A DNA stretch of 42,339 nucleotides from Rhodothermales bacterium (GCA_034439735.1 JAWXAX010000122.1:1-42339); one strand, 5' to 3'; numbered from the stretch's first letter, positions 1-8,543 are shown. A program made the numbers and translations. Notes: a model not told the origin generated them from the sequence alone.

Positions 1-1080
1 CCCATCCGCGGCGAACAGCCGCAGGCGGTGCAGGATGTCTACCTACCCGAACCGGCCGGCATCGAGGTCCAGACCTGGGTGGATAGCCTCTCGATCCCCT
101 GGTCGATCGTCTTTCTTCCAAACGGCGATGCCCTCATCGCCGAGCGGCCCGGGCGGATCCAGCGGGTGCCGGCCGGCAGCACATCGCCCCACGTCGTCGC
201 CACCTTCGAGGTAGTACACGATGCCGACATCGGGCTCATGGGGCTGGCCGCGCACCCGGAATTCGAGACGATGCCCTACATCTATGCGATGTACGCGTAT
301 CGTGCCGGTGAGACCATCTATTCGAAGGTCGTGCGCCTGACCTTTACGCCGGACCGGTTGACGGAGGAGCGCGCCATCCTCGATCGCATCCCGTCGGCGA
401 TCATGCACGCCGGCGGGCGCATCGCGTTCGGGCCGGATGGGATGTTGTACATCGGCACGGGCGACACCGGACAGCCGGAGCTGGCGCAGGAGCTGCATTC
501 GCTGGCCGGCAAGATCCTCCGCATCACCCCCGATGGCGCCATCCCGGCCGATAATCCCTTTGCCGGCTCCCCGGTCTATTCGCTCGGACACCGCGCCATT
601 CAGGGCCTCGCGTGGGACCCGGCCACGGGCGCGCTCTTCGCCTCCGAACACGGGCCGTCCGGCTTCCCCCAGGAAAGCGGCGTCCGGAATCGCGACGAGA
701 TCAACTGGATCCTGCCTGGCAAAAACTACGGATGGCCGAATGTTGTCGGCGCTCCCGGATTGCCGCAATACGAGGACCCGGTCGCCATGTGGCAACTCCA
801 CTCCGTCCCGCCGTCCGGCATCGCGTTTTATGAGGGCGACCTCTTCGTGTCCACCTTGCGCACGCAGGCGCTCATCCGCATCCGGTTCGCCGATGACTAC
901 ACGGTCTCCGCCGTCGAGCGCTGGTTCGCGGACAACCCGAACGAGGGCCGGCTCGGTCGGCTTCGCACCGTGGCCGCCGGGCCAGACGGCTACCTCTACG
1001 TCGGCACCGGCAATGGCGATGGCAAGGCACCCTTCCGCCCCGGCGACGACCGGATTCTCCGCATTCGATACACGCCGTAG
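1..1080 (+). CDS. PQQ-dependent soluble aldose (glucose) dehydrogenase family protein, 5' partial
   Basis: Frame 1 is open from the first base, so the start lies upstream of the window; an internal GTG at 28 would truncate the leader and is probably not the start. The visible 359 residues form a six-bladed propeller of the soluble glucose dehydrogenase/YliI type. Marks are the blade phrase GLMGLAAHP, the catalytic-type histidine in HAGGRIAFGPDGMLYIGTGD, LAGKILRI, a SEHGP segment followed by RDEIN, NYGWP, and a last blade GPDGYLYVGTGNGDG. The family oxidises aldoses at C1 in the periplasm with PQQ and passes electrons to the respiratory chain. It heads a run of sugar oxidoreductase genes and ends in a palindrome covering the stop codon. 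Substrate is not deducible. Confidence 0.88.
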   Translation, partial: PIRGEQPQAVQDVYLPEPAGIEVQTWVDSLSIPWSIVFLPNGDALIAERPGRIQRVPAGSTSPHVVATFEVVHDADIGLMGLAAHPEFETMPYIYAMYAYRAGETIYSKVVRLTFTPDRLTEERAILDRIPSAIMHAGGRIAFGPDGMLYIGTGDTGQPELAQELHSLAGKILRITPDGAIPADNPFAGSPVYSLGHRAIQGLAWDPATGALFASEHGPSGFPQESGVRNRDEINWILPGKNYGWPNVVGAPGLPQYEDPVAMWQLHSVPPSGIAFYEGDLFVSTLRTQALIRIRFADDYTVSAVERWFADNPNEGRLGRLRTVAAGPDGYLYVGTGNGDGKAPFRPGDDRILRIRYTP

Positions 1081-1104
1081 AGACGGGATACCTCGCGTCT
1101 CTAC
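1077..1104. repeat. 9-bp palindrome overlapping the stop codon of the sugar dehydrogenase
   Basis: GTAGAGACG (1077-1085) pairs perfectly with CGTCTCTAC (1096-1104) across a 10-nt loop. There is no T-tract, so it is not a textbook intrinsic terminator. It may act as a weak terminator or mRNA 3' stabiliser. A similar palindrome with an ACCTCG loop side follows the gene ending at 14331. Confidence 0.6.
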
Positions 1105-1301
1105 ACCATAATCGCGTATTTGTGCCGTTATTGCGATCGTACCCCGGTTTGCGTTGATATCCCTTCCCGGGATCACCCTACGCACCATCTTCTCAGCGGC
1201 CTACAACCGACCTGGCGTCACACCGGCCAGTACCGTAGTCCACTTCACCCTACCCTGTCATTGTCCGGGCTACCCGGCGCGAAACCAATTCTGACAACGA
1301 C

Positions 1302-2063
1302 ATGGAAACGACATACACAGGCAAAACAGCGCTTGTAACGGGTGCCTCTTCGGGAATAGGTAGGGCAACGGCTATCGCTTTCGCTCAGGCCGGCGCCTCG
1401 GTGGCCGTGGCCGACTGGGACGAGGCCGGCGCGCGCGAAACCGTCCGCTTGATTGCCGACAATGGCGGCAAGGCCATCGCCATAAAAGTCGACGTCTCCG
1501 ACCCCGCCCAGGTCGACGCCATGGTAGCCCAGACCGTAAAGGCCTTCGGCCGGCTCGACGCGGCGTGTAATAACGCCGGCATCGGCGGGGCGCTGGCGCT
1601 CACGGCCGACTACCCGATCGACGAATGGGATAAGGTGATCGCCATCAACCTGCGCGGCGTCTTTCTCTGCATGCGCGCCGAGATGCCGCATCTCCTACAA
1701 CAGGGCGGGGCCATCGTAAACGTGGCGTCTATCCTCGGGACCGTCGGGTTCGCGAACGCCTCGGCCTATACCGCCGCGAAACACGGCGTGGTGGGGTTGA
1801 CAAAAGTCGCCGCGCTGGAGTATTCCGCGAAAGGCGTCCGCGTGAACGCCATCTGCCCGGCGTTTATCGAGACCCCGATGCTGGAAAAGGCGGGGTTGCT
1901 TGGGGATCCGGTCGCGAAACAGGGCCTGGTGGCTGTGCATCCCATCGGGCGGCTCGGAACGTCGGACGAAATCGCCAGCACCATTGTCTGGATGGCCTCG
2001 CCGGCCGCCGGATTCGTCACCGGAGCGGCCGTCCTGGCGGACGGCGGGTATTGTGCTCAGTAG
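1302..2063 (+). CDS. SDR family NAD(P)-dependent oxidoreductase
   Basis: A 253-residue classical short-chain dehydrogenase. The Rossmann nucleotide motif TGASSGIG is at residues 13-20, an acidic residue ending beta-2 (D38) suggests NAD rather than NADP, NNAG is at 90-93, catalytic Ser is near 143, and Y156-x3-K160 (YTAAK) completes the active site. The C-terminal half has the usual PAFIETPM and GAAVLADGGY phrases. The nearest family names are glucose 1-dehydrogenase/3-oxoacyl-ACP reductase-like SDRs; substrate cannot be called. A 221-bp spacer separates it from the upstream sugar dehydrogenase, and a terminator directly follows, so it is probably a single-gene unit. Confidence 0.93.
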   Translation: METTYTGKTALVTGASSGIGRATAIAFAQAGASVAVADWDEAGARETVRLIADNGGKAIAIKVDVSDPAQVDAMVAQTVKAFGRLDAACNNAGIGGALALTADYPIDEWDKVIAINLRGVFLCMRAEMPHLLQQGGAIVNVASILGTVGFANASAYTAAKHGVVGLTKVAALEYSAKGVRVNAICPAFIETPMLEKAGLLGDPVAKQGLVAVHPIGRLGTSDEIASTIVWMASPAAGFVTGAAVLADGGYCAQ

Positions 2064-2077
2064 GCGGGAAATACCAT

Positions 2078-2115
2078 AAAAAAAGCCCTGCGTGTTTGGC
2101 GCGCAGGGCTTTTTT
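2078..2115. terminator. Bidirectional intrinsic terminator between the SDR gene and tRNA-Asp
   Basis: GCCCTGCG (2085-2092) pairs with CGCAGGGC (2102-2109) around a 9-nt loop. The hairpin is preceded by an A-run (2078-2084) and followed by a T-run (2110-2115), so it can end transcription of the SDR gene on the plus strand and of the tRNA on the minus strand. Confidence 0.9.
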
Positions 2116-2125
2116 AATATATGTG

Positions 2126-2199
2126 CGGTCCGGACGGGACTCGAACCCGCGACCTCCGCCGTGACAGGGCGGCATTCTAACCAACTGAACTACCGGACC
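2126..2199 (-). tRNA. tRNA-Asp (GTC anticodon)
   Basis: On the minus strand the gene starts GGTCCGG and ends CCGGACC plus discriminator G, a perfect 7-bp acceptor stem. The D arm (AGTTCAGTTGGTTAGA), the anticodon loop CTGTCAC with anticodon GTC, and the T arm with GGTTCGAAC are all intact. The G discriminator is normal for tRNA-Asp. The terminal CCA is not encoded. Length is 74 nt. The terminator at 2078-2115 lies directly downstream. Confidence 0.97.
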
Positions 2200-2686
2200 A
2201 GGATGTAATGCCAATCGTAACGAGCGGCGTTTTGGTTCGAGGGGGCTTCTACCGGCCGCCACGAAAAGAGATCCAGATGATACGGTGGGCGGTATCTCGC
2301 CACAAGCCCCGTGTTCACGAAAAAGGCCTGTGGGCCGTGAAAAACAGTTGAAGAGCCAGAATGCCTCCCAAAAAGGCCTTTCTCTACCTATTTGCACATG
2401 GTTTCGGATCTGTTTAGATTGCCCGTCGCCACGACACATGCTCGAAATGGGGGTGCGGTCGTGATGGTCACGTGTTGTTGTTTCTGAATTGCCTTTATGA
2501 GATCAGTGCCGCTGTAAGCGCTTGCGGCCGGCGCATCACCGTTCCACCACCGGCCCGATGCGTCGCTGTTCCCCCCGCGAATACAGCTTCTGATAGATTT
2601 TTTCCCAAACAGTCCGGTCGCTTGCTTACCGCCAAGCGTCCCGTGCCGGGCTGACGTTTGTACATCTGACCGTGGAGAAACCAACC
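2200..2686. other. Intergenic region upstream of the MFS transporter
   Basis: About 490 bp with no credible gene; open frames here lack family features. It must hold the promoter of tRNA-Asp (reading left) and of the transporter (reading right). The only structured signal I see is the palindrome at 2511-2528, listed separately. Confidence 0.55.
2511..2528. promoter_or_regulatory. LacI/GalR-type operator-like palindrome
   Basis: GCTGTAAGCGCTTGCGGC contains the perfect 8-bp palindrome AAGCGCTT (2516-2523), with further symmetric bases outside it. The central CG flanked by AAG/CTT is the hallmark of LacI-family operators. It lies about 160 bp before the start of a sugar-type MFS gene. No LacI-family regulator is encoded in the window. 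Confidence 0.45.
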
Positions 2687-4183
2687 ATGACAACAAGTAA
2701 CGCGGGCATCAATCGCGAAAAACTGTTCTGGGGCAGCTGTTTAGCGTTGCTCACCACCGCTTTTGCCTTCACAGTGATCACGTCGATTGCCTATGCCGTG
2801 AAGCAGGAGTTTAACGTCACGAACGAGCAGCTGGGCCTGTTTACCGGCGTCTTTTTTATCGGGTTTACGGTCTCCCAGGTGATCTTTGCCCCCTTCTGCG
2901 ACACGATCGGCATGCGCTGGATCGTTCGTCTCGCGTTTGTCGGCCATGTGGTGGGCGCGCTGCTGCTGCTCTTCGCCGGTAGCTTCCCGATGGCGGTCGC
3001 CGGCTCGCTGTTCGCCGGGCTAGGCGCCGGGTTGGTCGAAGCCGGCTGCAATCCGCTCGTAGCGGCGCTCTATCCGGATAATAAGTCGACCAAGCTGAAC
3101 CTCTTCCACATGTGGTTTCCCTACGGCAACCTGATCGCCGCCCTGCTCACTACCTTTATTCTGAGCAGCCTCGTAGGCGACGGCTGGAGAGGGTACACGG
3201 CCCTCATCCTGGTGCCCGCTGCGGCGTACGGTGTGATGATGCTTTTTGTGCCTTATCCGAAGACGGAAGGCGCCAGCGCTGGCATCAGCTTCACGGAATC
3301 GCTGAAAGCGACCTTTGCCCCGATCATGCTGATCATGCTGCCGATGATGTTGCTTACGGCGTCGATGGAGCTGCCCCCGAGCAGCTGGGTGCCCTCGGTA
3401 CTCACCTCGGGTGGAGTCAATGGCATCCTGGTCTTTGGCTTTATCTTCGGGATCATGGGCACCTTGCGGTTGGTGGCCGGCCCCATCCTGAAGGCGCTTA
3501 CGCCTACCGGTGTCCTCTTCGGCGGCTCCATTCTGGCCACTATCGGCCTCTATCTGTTCAGCCAGGCCAACTCGGTAGGCATGTACTTCGCCACCGCCGC
3601 CATCTGGGCCACCGGTATAGCCCTTTTCTGGCCGACCATGCTCGGCTTCGTGTCCGAGCGGAATCCGCGTAGCGGTGCGCTCGGGCTTGGCGCGATGGGC
3701 GCCGTCGGCATGCTCGCTTCGTTTCTCGTGACCCCGTGGCTGGGCCAGATCGCCGACATCGAAGGCCACTCGCAAATCGGCGCTGCGCCGACCATGGAGG
3801 TGTTCGAGACGGTCCAGCGCGATTGGCCGGCGGCCGCCGCCAACGCCGGCGTCCTCCGGACTGAACTAGAAGCCGTTATTGCACAAGTTGACGGCGTCAC
3901 GTCAACATATGAAAGCACGGGCGAGCTACCCGCCGGGACCACGGCGCAGGCACTCCGCGCCGTCGCCACGGCCGACATCGACTCTCCCGCCAAAGGACAG
4001 GCTTCGGCCATCCTGAACCCGGCGGATAACTACGGCGGAAAAACCTCATTCGCCAAGCTGGCGCCCATAGGCATCATCCTCATTCTGGTCTTCGGCGGGT
4101 TCTTCATCCGAGATCGCATGACGGGAGGTTACAAGGCCGAGAAGCTGGTAGCCTACGACGCGGAAGAGGCGTCGTCCTACTAA
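2687..4183 (+). CDS. MFS transporter, sugar/FucP-like
   Basis: A 498-residue major facilitator. I start at ATG 2687 rather than GTG 2672 because GGAG at 2674-2677 sits 9 nt before it. Hydrophobic segments begin with WGSCLALLTTAFAFTVITSIAYAV and continue through about twelve helices. Loop 2-3 has DTIGMRW where MFS proteins carry their conserved D-x-G-R-like motif. An acidic residue in GLVEAGCNPL and the FHMWFPYGN segment resemble nucleoside/fucose-type permeases. An unusual insert of about 95 residues (roughly 370-465) separates the last two helices and looks soluble. Its position before a sugar dehydrogenase pair suggests uptake of a sugar or glycoside, but the substrate is unknown. Confidence 0.88.
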   Translation: MTTSNAGINREKLFWGSCLALLTTAFAFTVITSIAYAVKQEFNVTNEQLGLFTGVFFIGFTVSQVIFAPFCDTIGMRWIVRLAFVGHVVGALLLLFAGSFPMAVAGSLFAGLGAGLVEAGCNPLVAALYPDNKSTKLNLFHMWFPYGNLIAALLTTFILSSLVGDGWRGYTALILVPAAAYGVMMLFVPYPKTEGASAGISFTESLKATFAPIMLIMLPMMLLTASMELPPSSWVPSVLTSGGVNGILVFGFIFGIMGTLRLVAGPILKALTPTGVLFGGSILATIGLYLFSQANSVGMYFATAAIWATGIALFWPTMLGFVSERNPRSGALGLGAMGAVGMLASFLVTPWLGQIADIEGHSQIGAAPTMEVFETVQRDWPAAAANAGVLRTELEAVIAQVDGVTSTYESTGELPAGTTAQALRAVATADIDSPAKGQASAILNPADNYGGKTSFAKLAPIGIILILVFGGFFIRDRMTGGYKAEKLVAYDAEEASSY

Positions 4184-4203
4184 CGGTTCAACGTTTCGGG
4201 TTC

Positions 4204-4240
4204 AAGGTTCAAGGAGGGCTTGTTGCCTTCCTTGAACCTT
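4204..4240. repeat. Hairpin of GGTTCAA-type repeats in the 4184-4295 spacer
   Basis: AAGGTTCAAGGA (4204-4215) pairs perfectly with TCCTTGAACCTT (4229-4240), and an inner GGC/GCC extends the stem. More copies of CAAGGTTCAA and of TTAACGTTTAA-like words fill the rest of the spacer. No T-tract follows. This spacer shares its style with those at 4866, 10800, 11823 and 13144. Confidence 0.7.
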
Positions 4241-4295
4241 ACCCCGTTAACGCTACCGCAAGTACCTTGAACCTGGAACGTTAAACATTAAACCA

Positions 4296-4865
4296 ATGAT
4301 GGACAGACGCGAAGCACTCAAACGCGTAGGCGCGGTGATGGGGGCGACGCTCTCTTTGCCGTTGATTTCGGGCGTACTTGCCGGCTGCGGCGGCGGCGCG
4401 AGCGATATGACGGCGTTTGTCCCGAAGACGCTGTCGGCCGATCAAAATGAGCTCGTCTCGACGCTGGCGGAGTTGATCATCCCTACGACTGACACGCCCG
4501 GCGCTCGCGCCGCCGGCGTTAATGAGTTCATCGACCTGATGATCACAGACTGGTACGGCGCCGAGGATCGCACCCGCTTTCTCGAAGGACTTGCCGCGGC
4601 CGACGAGCGCGCACGCACCGCTCATAAAGTGGCCTTTGTGGATGCCACTGTCGAGCAGCAAACCGCCATCCTCACCGGGTTCGAACAAGAAGCCCTCGCC
4701 GGCTCTAGTGCCGACAAGCCGTTCTTCTCGCTGTTGAAGGAGATGACGATCACGGGGTATTATACATCCGAAATCGGCGCCTCTCAGGAGTTGAAATACC
4801 TCCATTCCGCTGGCTATTATAACGGCGATGTGCCCTACGCCGAAGTCGGCCGGGCCTACTCGTAA
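4296..4865 (+). CDS. Gluconate 2-dehydrogenase subunit 3 family protein (small Tat/lipoprotein subunit)
   Basis: 189 residues. The N terminus carries twin arginines (MMDRREALKRVG), a hydrophobic stretch and a lipobox ending LAGC, so export by Tat with lipid anchoring is likely. The mature part contains the family phrase ELVSTLAELIIPTTDTPGA (near residues 50-70), then VNEFIDLMI, and ends with a conserved ITGYYTSEIG and LKYLHSAGYYNGD block. This family is the small subunit of membrane-linked flavoprotein dehydrogenases (gluconate 2-dehydrogenase, glucoside 3-dehydrogenase) and escorts the large subunit through Tat. The GMC partner follows 87 bp downstream and has no signal peptide of its own, which fits hitch-hiker export. 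Confidence 0.92.
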   Translation: MMDRREALKRVGAVMGATLSLPLISGVLAGCGGGASDMTAFVPKTLSADQNELVSTLAELIIPTTDTPGARAAGVNEFIDLMITDWYGAEDRTRFLEGLAAADERARTAHKVAFVDATVEQQTAILTGFEQEALAGSSADKPFFSLLKEMTITGYYTSEIGASQELKYLHSAGYYNGDVPYAEVGRAYS

Positions 4866-4952
4866 AACGACGTTAAACGTTATCTCGTTAAGCCTGTCAA
4901 ACGTTCAACGCCCAAACGTTCAACGTTTTTTGTTCAACGCGTTTATGCACCG
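4866..4952. repeat. AACGTT-type reiterated spacer
   Basis: Two exact copies of AAACGTTCAACG (4899-4910 and 4914-4925) stand with further CGTTAAACGTT and TTCAACGCG words between the small and large dehydrogenase subunits. The words are partly self-complementary, so the spacer can fold. Confidence 0.65.
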
Positions 4953-6671
4953 ATGAAAAAAAACGTTTATATCGCCCAGGAAACGAACACGTACGACGCC
5001 ATCGTTGTCGGGTCCGGCATTTCCGGTGGATGGGCGGCCAAGGAGTTGACTGAAAAGGGGCTCAAGACGATCGTGCTGGAACGAGGCCGGCCCGTGGAGC
5101 ATGGGGCCGACTACATCACCGAGCACAAGTCACCCTGGGAGCTGCCCATGCGCGGGCGCGTGCCGACGGCGGTCGCCGAGCAGGATTACGCCATCCAGCG
5201 GCGAACCGGCCAGTTCGATAGCACCGCAAAGCACTGGTTCATCAACGACCGCGAAAACCCGTATATCGAGGAGGAGCCCTTCACCTGGATCCGCGGTAAC
5301 CATGTCGGCGGCCGGTCGCTCATCTGGGGCCGGCAGTGTTACCGGTTGAGCGATCTGGACTTCGAGGCGAACCTGCGGGATGGGCTCGCGGTCGACTGGC
5401 CCATCCGCTACAGCGATATCGCCCCGTGGTACGATTATGTCGAGCGCTTCGCCGGCATCAGCGGAGAGTCGCTCGGGCTACCCCATCTTCCCGATAGTGT
5501 TTTCCAACCAGGGATGGACCTGAATGTGGTCGAGAAACACCTGCGTGAACGGGTCCGTGCCGCGTTTCCCGAGCGCTACGTCACCATCGGCCGCGTGGCC
5601 ATCCTCACCCAGGCGCTGAATGGCCGGGCGGCCTGTCATTACTGCGGCCCCTGCATTCGCGGCTGCTCGACAGGCTCGTACTTCAGCAGCCAGGCTTCGA
5701 CCCTGCCGGCAGCCGCCGCCACGGGAAACCTCACGCTGCGGCCGTATAGCGTCGTCCATAGCATCATCTTCGATCCAGAAACCGGCAAGGCGGCCGGCGT
5801 GCGGGTCATCGACGCCGAAACCCGCGAGGCCATCGAATACCGGGCGAAGGTGGTATTCCTCTGCGCCTCCACCCTCGCGAGTACGCAGATCCTGCTTAAC
5901 TCGGCCGAGACCCGTTTCCCGAACGGACTCGCTAATTCCAGCGGTGTCCTGGGGCAGAATCTGATGGACCACCATTTCCAGGTGGGGGCTTCCGCCATCG
6001 CGGAGGGATTCGAGGACCGCTATCACTACGGCAACCGTCCTAATGGGTTCTATATCCCGCGTTTCAGGAATATCGATGCCGCCACCCGGCGGCAAGACTA
6101 TATCCGTGGGTTTGGATATCAAGGGTCGGCCGGCCGCATGAACTGGGGCCGCGGGGCGCAACGACCGGGATTCGGCGCCGAGCTAAAACAGGCGCTTCGC
6201 GAGCCGGGGCCGTGGCGAGTGAACATGACGGCCTTCGGGGAATGCCTCCCGCGGACCGAAAATGCCGTCACCCTGGATCCTACCGCGACGGATATATACG
6301 GCATCCCCGCCCTGCGCATCCGGTGCACCTGGGGTGATAATGAAAAGGCGATGCGCGCCGATATGGGCGCCAGTGCCGCCGAGATGCTCAATGCCGCCGG
6401 CTTCGCGAATGTCTCCATCTACGATAATTACGTGGAAGGCACGACGAACGCCGCCCCCGGCCTTGGCATCCATGAAATGGGCACCGCCCGGATGGGGCGC
6501 GACCCTCGAACCTCGGTCCTTAATGCCTTCAACCAGGCCCACGATGTCCCTAATCTCTACGTAACTGACGGATCGTGCATGACCTCCTCCGGCTGCCAGA
6601 ACCCGTCCATCACCTACATGGCCCTCACCGCCCGCGCCGTCGATCATGCGGTCAAGGCATTGCAAGGATGA
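4953..6671 (+). CDS. GMC family FAD-dependent oxidoreductase (large subunit of sugar/glycoside dehydrogenase)
   Basis: 572 residues. The FAD-binding GSGISGG motif is near residue 20, followed by the ribose-binding acidic LERGR. GGRSLIWGRQ is a GMC signature. The C-terminal catalytic His is in LGIHEMGTARMG and the Asn in CQNPSITYMALTARA, as in other GMC enzymes. A cysteine cluster CHYCGPCIRGC (Cys 228, 231, 234, 238) is typical of the subgroup that pairs with a subunit-3 protein and is expected to hold an iron-sulfur centre; that is inference. The protein lacks a leader and is probably co-exported with the preceding subunit. Likely activity is oxidation of a sugar, alcohol or glycoside hydroxyl with electrons to a cytochrome. 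A glucoside 3-dehydrogenase-like role fits the neighbours. Confidence 0.93.
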   Translation: MKKNVYIAQETNTYDAIVVGSGISGGWAAKELTEKGLKTIVLERGRPVEHGADYITEHKSPWELPMRGRVPTAVAEQDYAIQRRTGQFDSTAKHWFINDRENPYIEEEPFTWIRGNHVGGRSLIWGRQCYRLSDLDFEANLRDGLAVDWPIRYSDIAPWYDYVERFAGISGESLGLPHLPDSVFQPGMDLNVVEKHLRERVRAAFPERYVTIGRVAILTQALNGRAACHYCGPCIRGCSTGSYFSSQASTLPAAAATGNLTLRPYSVVHSIIFDPETGKAAGVRVIDAETREAIEYRAKVVFLCASTLASTQILLNSAETRFPNGLANSSGVLGQNLMDHHFQVGASAIAEGFEDRYHYGNRPNGFYIPRFRNIDAATRRQDYIRGFGYQGSAGRMNWGRGAQRPGFGAELKQALREPGPWRVNMTAFGECLPRTENAVTLDPTATDIYGIPALRIRCTWGDNEKAMRADMGASAAEMLNAAGFANVSIYDNYVEGTTNAAPGLGIHEMGTARMGRDPRTSVLNAFNQAHDVPNLYVTDGSCMTSSGCQNPSITYMALTARAVDHAVKALQG

Positions 6672-6717
6672 TACAAGGCACCTTAACCCTTTAATCCTAT
6701 AATTTTTAACCACTTTC

Positions 6718-7581
6718 ATGGATAGACGCGCTTTTATTCAACATACCGGCGTTGCCGCACTCGCTGGCTTCGCGCTTCGGTGCGCCGGCGAGACGCCCGC
6801 ACCCCCTACCGAATCCGCTGCCCTGATAGGGAAGGTCCGGCCCCAATTGGCTACGGTAGGGCTGCAGTTATACACGCTGCGCTCGATCATGGGCGACGAC
6901 TTTACGGGCCCCATCCGACAGGCCGCCGAAATTGGCTACAAAGAGTTCGAGTTCGCCGGCTACGGCAACCTCACCCCGCAAGAGGTCCGCGCCCTGCTCG
7001 ATGAGCTGGGCGTGACCGCTCCGTCGACCCACGTTAGCGCCCAGCAACTCCGCGAAGACCTCCCCGGCCTCATCGAACGCTCGGCCATCATCGGGCATAA
7101 ATACCTCATCTGTCCGCACCCCGGCGAGCTTCCGTTTAAGACGGTGGACGACTACAAGGCGATGGCCGCGAAATTCAACGAATGGGGCGCCGTGACGATG
7201 GCCAACGGCATCCAGTTTGGCTACCACAACCACTCGTTCGAGTTCGAAGCCATCGATGGCGTGCTGCCGATGGACATCCTGATCCAGGAGACGGACCCGA
7301 ACCTCGTCGCCATCGAGCTCGATTTATGCTGGGCGGTCAACGCCGGCACGGATCCAGTGGCGTATTTCGATAAATTCCCGGGCCGCTTCCACCTCTGCCA
7401 CGTGAAAGACCTGGACGCCGCCGGCGAACTGGCTGACGTCGGGGCTGGCACGATCGATTTTGCAGCGATATTCGACAAGGCACAGACGGCGGGCCTTCGG
7501 CACTATGTCGTTGAACATGACCGCCCTACCGAGCCGATCACCAGCATTCGGAACAGCTTCAACTACCTGACCGGGGCCTGA
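6718..7581 (+). CDS. Sugar phosphate isomerase/epimerase family TIM-barrel protein (exported)
   Basis: 287 residues. The start MDRRAFIQHTG carries twin arginines, and the hydrophobic core ends in LRCAG, a lipobox-like sequence, so it is likely exported. The mature part is an AP-endonuclease-2-type TIM barrel: VGLQLYTLRS, IGYKEFEFAGYG, FGYHNHSFEF, AIELDLCWAVNAG, FHLCHVKDLD and YVVEHDRP contain the metal-binding Glu/Asp/His set of this superfamily. Related proteins isomerise sugars or act on 3-keto sugars and 3-keto-glycosides. It directly follows the GMC pair (46 bp) and is probably co-transcribed with it. A strong terminator follows at 7606. Confidence 0.9.
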   Translation: MDRRAFIQHTGVAALAGFALRCAGETPAPPTESAALIGKVRPQLATVGLQLYTLRSIMGDDFTGPIRQAAEIGYKEFEFAGYGNLTPQEVRALLDELGVTAPSTHVSAQQLREDLPGLIERSAIIGHKYLICPHPGELPFKTVDDYKAMAAKFNEWGAVTMANGIQFGYHNHSFEFEAIDGVLPMDILIQETDPNLVAIELDLCWAVNAGTDPVAYFDKFPGRFHLCHVKDLDAAGELADVGAGTIDFAAIFDKAQTAGLRHYVVEHDRPTEPITSIRNSFNYLTGA

Positions 7582-8543
7582 TCTGCCGTCGATCGTACGA
7601 ATGCCCGAAGGTCTGGTCGCTCCGCAAGGAGGGCCAGACCTTCGTCTTTTGTAAGTACCGTCAACGCCGTTGCGTAACTGTCGGCCGTCATCCCATCCGG
7701 CGCGATGACGGTGGCCAGGGCGCGGCTCGTGAGCGCCATCCCCGTTCGCGGGTCGAGGACGTGGGAGTAGCGGACGCCGTCTACGTCCATGTACTGCTTG
7801 GTGTCGCCCGAGGTGGCGACGGCGGCGAACGTGAGCGCCGAGGCTGCCGCGGCCAGGTCTGGCGGAGCGTTCGGGATGGCGATCTGCCAGCCGGCGCGCC
7901 CCGGCGGGGCCCCCGAGACCAGAAGGTCGCCGCCGGCCTCAATCAGCGCGCTGTGGATCCCGCGACGCGTTAATTCCACCATGGCCTCGTCCAGGATGTA
8001 CCCCTTGGCGATGCCCCCGAGGTCGATTGCCATGCCGGCGAGAGCCAGGCGGACCGTTAACTCAGCAGCGTCGAGCTGGACAGCCGTCCAGCCAACCCGG
8101 GCGCGGGCCAGCGCCAGATCGGTGCTGTCCGGCAGGGCGCCCGAGCGCCGCGCGTCGCGCCACAGGGCGACGAACGGGCCGGCGGTGACGTCAAACGCGC
8201 CGTCCGTCCGCCGCGCCAGGTCGGTCGCTGCCGCCAGTACCCGAAACAGCTCCGGACTCACCGGCGCCGGGCGCTCATGGGCCGTCTCCGAGAGCCGGCG
8301 AATTTCACTGTGGGCCCGGTAGTCGCTGAAGACGTCTTCGAGCATGGCCATGCGGTCGTACGCGGCGCGTGCAGCCCCGCGAGCATCCGCCTCTTTTCGC
8401 GCATAGAGAACGATTCGGACTTGTACACCTAGATGGAGTTGCCTATACTCATAGGGCTCAGCCGGCGACGCCGGCGGAGCGCCACACGAGATCTGCAGCC
8501 CTATAATCGATACCGCCATGAATGCCGGCAATTGGCAGCGCAT
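7563..8543 (-). CDS. apbE: FAD:protein FMN transferase (ApbE), lipoprotein
   Basis: 326 residues from ATG 8543. An ATG at 8585 would give 340 residues with a more basic n-region, but would overlap the start codon of the divergent gene; 8519 is also possible. A short hydrophobic leader ends LQISC, a plausible lipobox. Family marks are YSHVLDPRTG, DLGGIAKGYILD, LIEAGGDLLVSG and the DGMTADSYATAL metal/active-site segment. ApbE moves FMN from FAD onto a Thr/Ser of secreted flavoproteins. Its last 19 bp overlap the end of the convergent isomerase gene, and its 3' part contains that operon's terminator. No obvious acceptor protein is encoded in the window. Confidence 0.9.
   Translation of the reverse strand: MRCQLPAFMAVSIIGLQISCGAPPASPAEPYEYRQLHLGVQVRIVLYARKEADARGAARAAYDRMAMLEDVFSDYRAHSEIRRLSETAHERPAPVSPELFRVLAAATDLARRTDGAFDVTAGPFVALWRDARRSGALPDSTDLALARARVGWTAVQLDAAELTVRLALAGMAIDLGGIAKGYILDEAMVELTRRGIHSALIEAGGDLLVSGAPPGRAGWQIAIPNAPPDLAAAASALTFAAVATSGDTKQYMDVDGVRYSHVLDPRTGMALTSRALATVIAPDGMTADSYATALTVLTKDEGLALLAERPDLRAFVRSTADQAPVR
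7606..7650 (+). terminator. Intrinsic terminator of the transporter/GMC operon, embedded in the antisense 3' end of apbE
   Basis: CGAAGGTCTGG (7606-7616) pairs perfectly with CCAGACCTTCG (7634-7644). The loop contains a second helix CTCC/GGAG closed by a GCAA tetraloop. TCTTTT follows. It lies 25 bp after the isomerase stop codon, on the same strand. Confidence 0.82.

Noticed and set aside
43-1188. Long minus-strand open frame opposite the PQQ dehydrogenase
   Set aside because: It is a GC-driven shadow frame with no family features; the plus strand carries all propeller motifs.
2126-2199. tRNA-Asp as attachment site of the recombinase at 40204
   Set aside because: It is about 38 kb away in the midst of metabolic genes, and no duplicated tRNA 3' end was seen near the recombinase.
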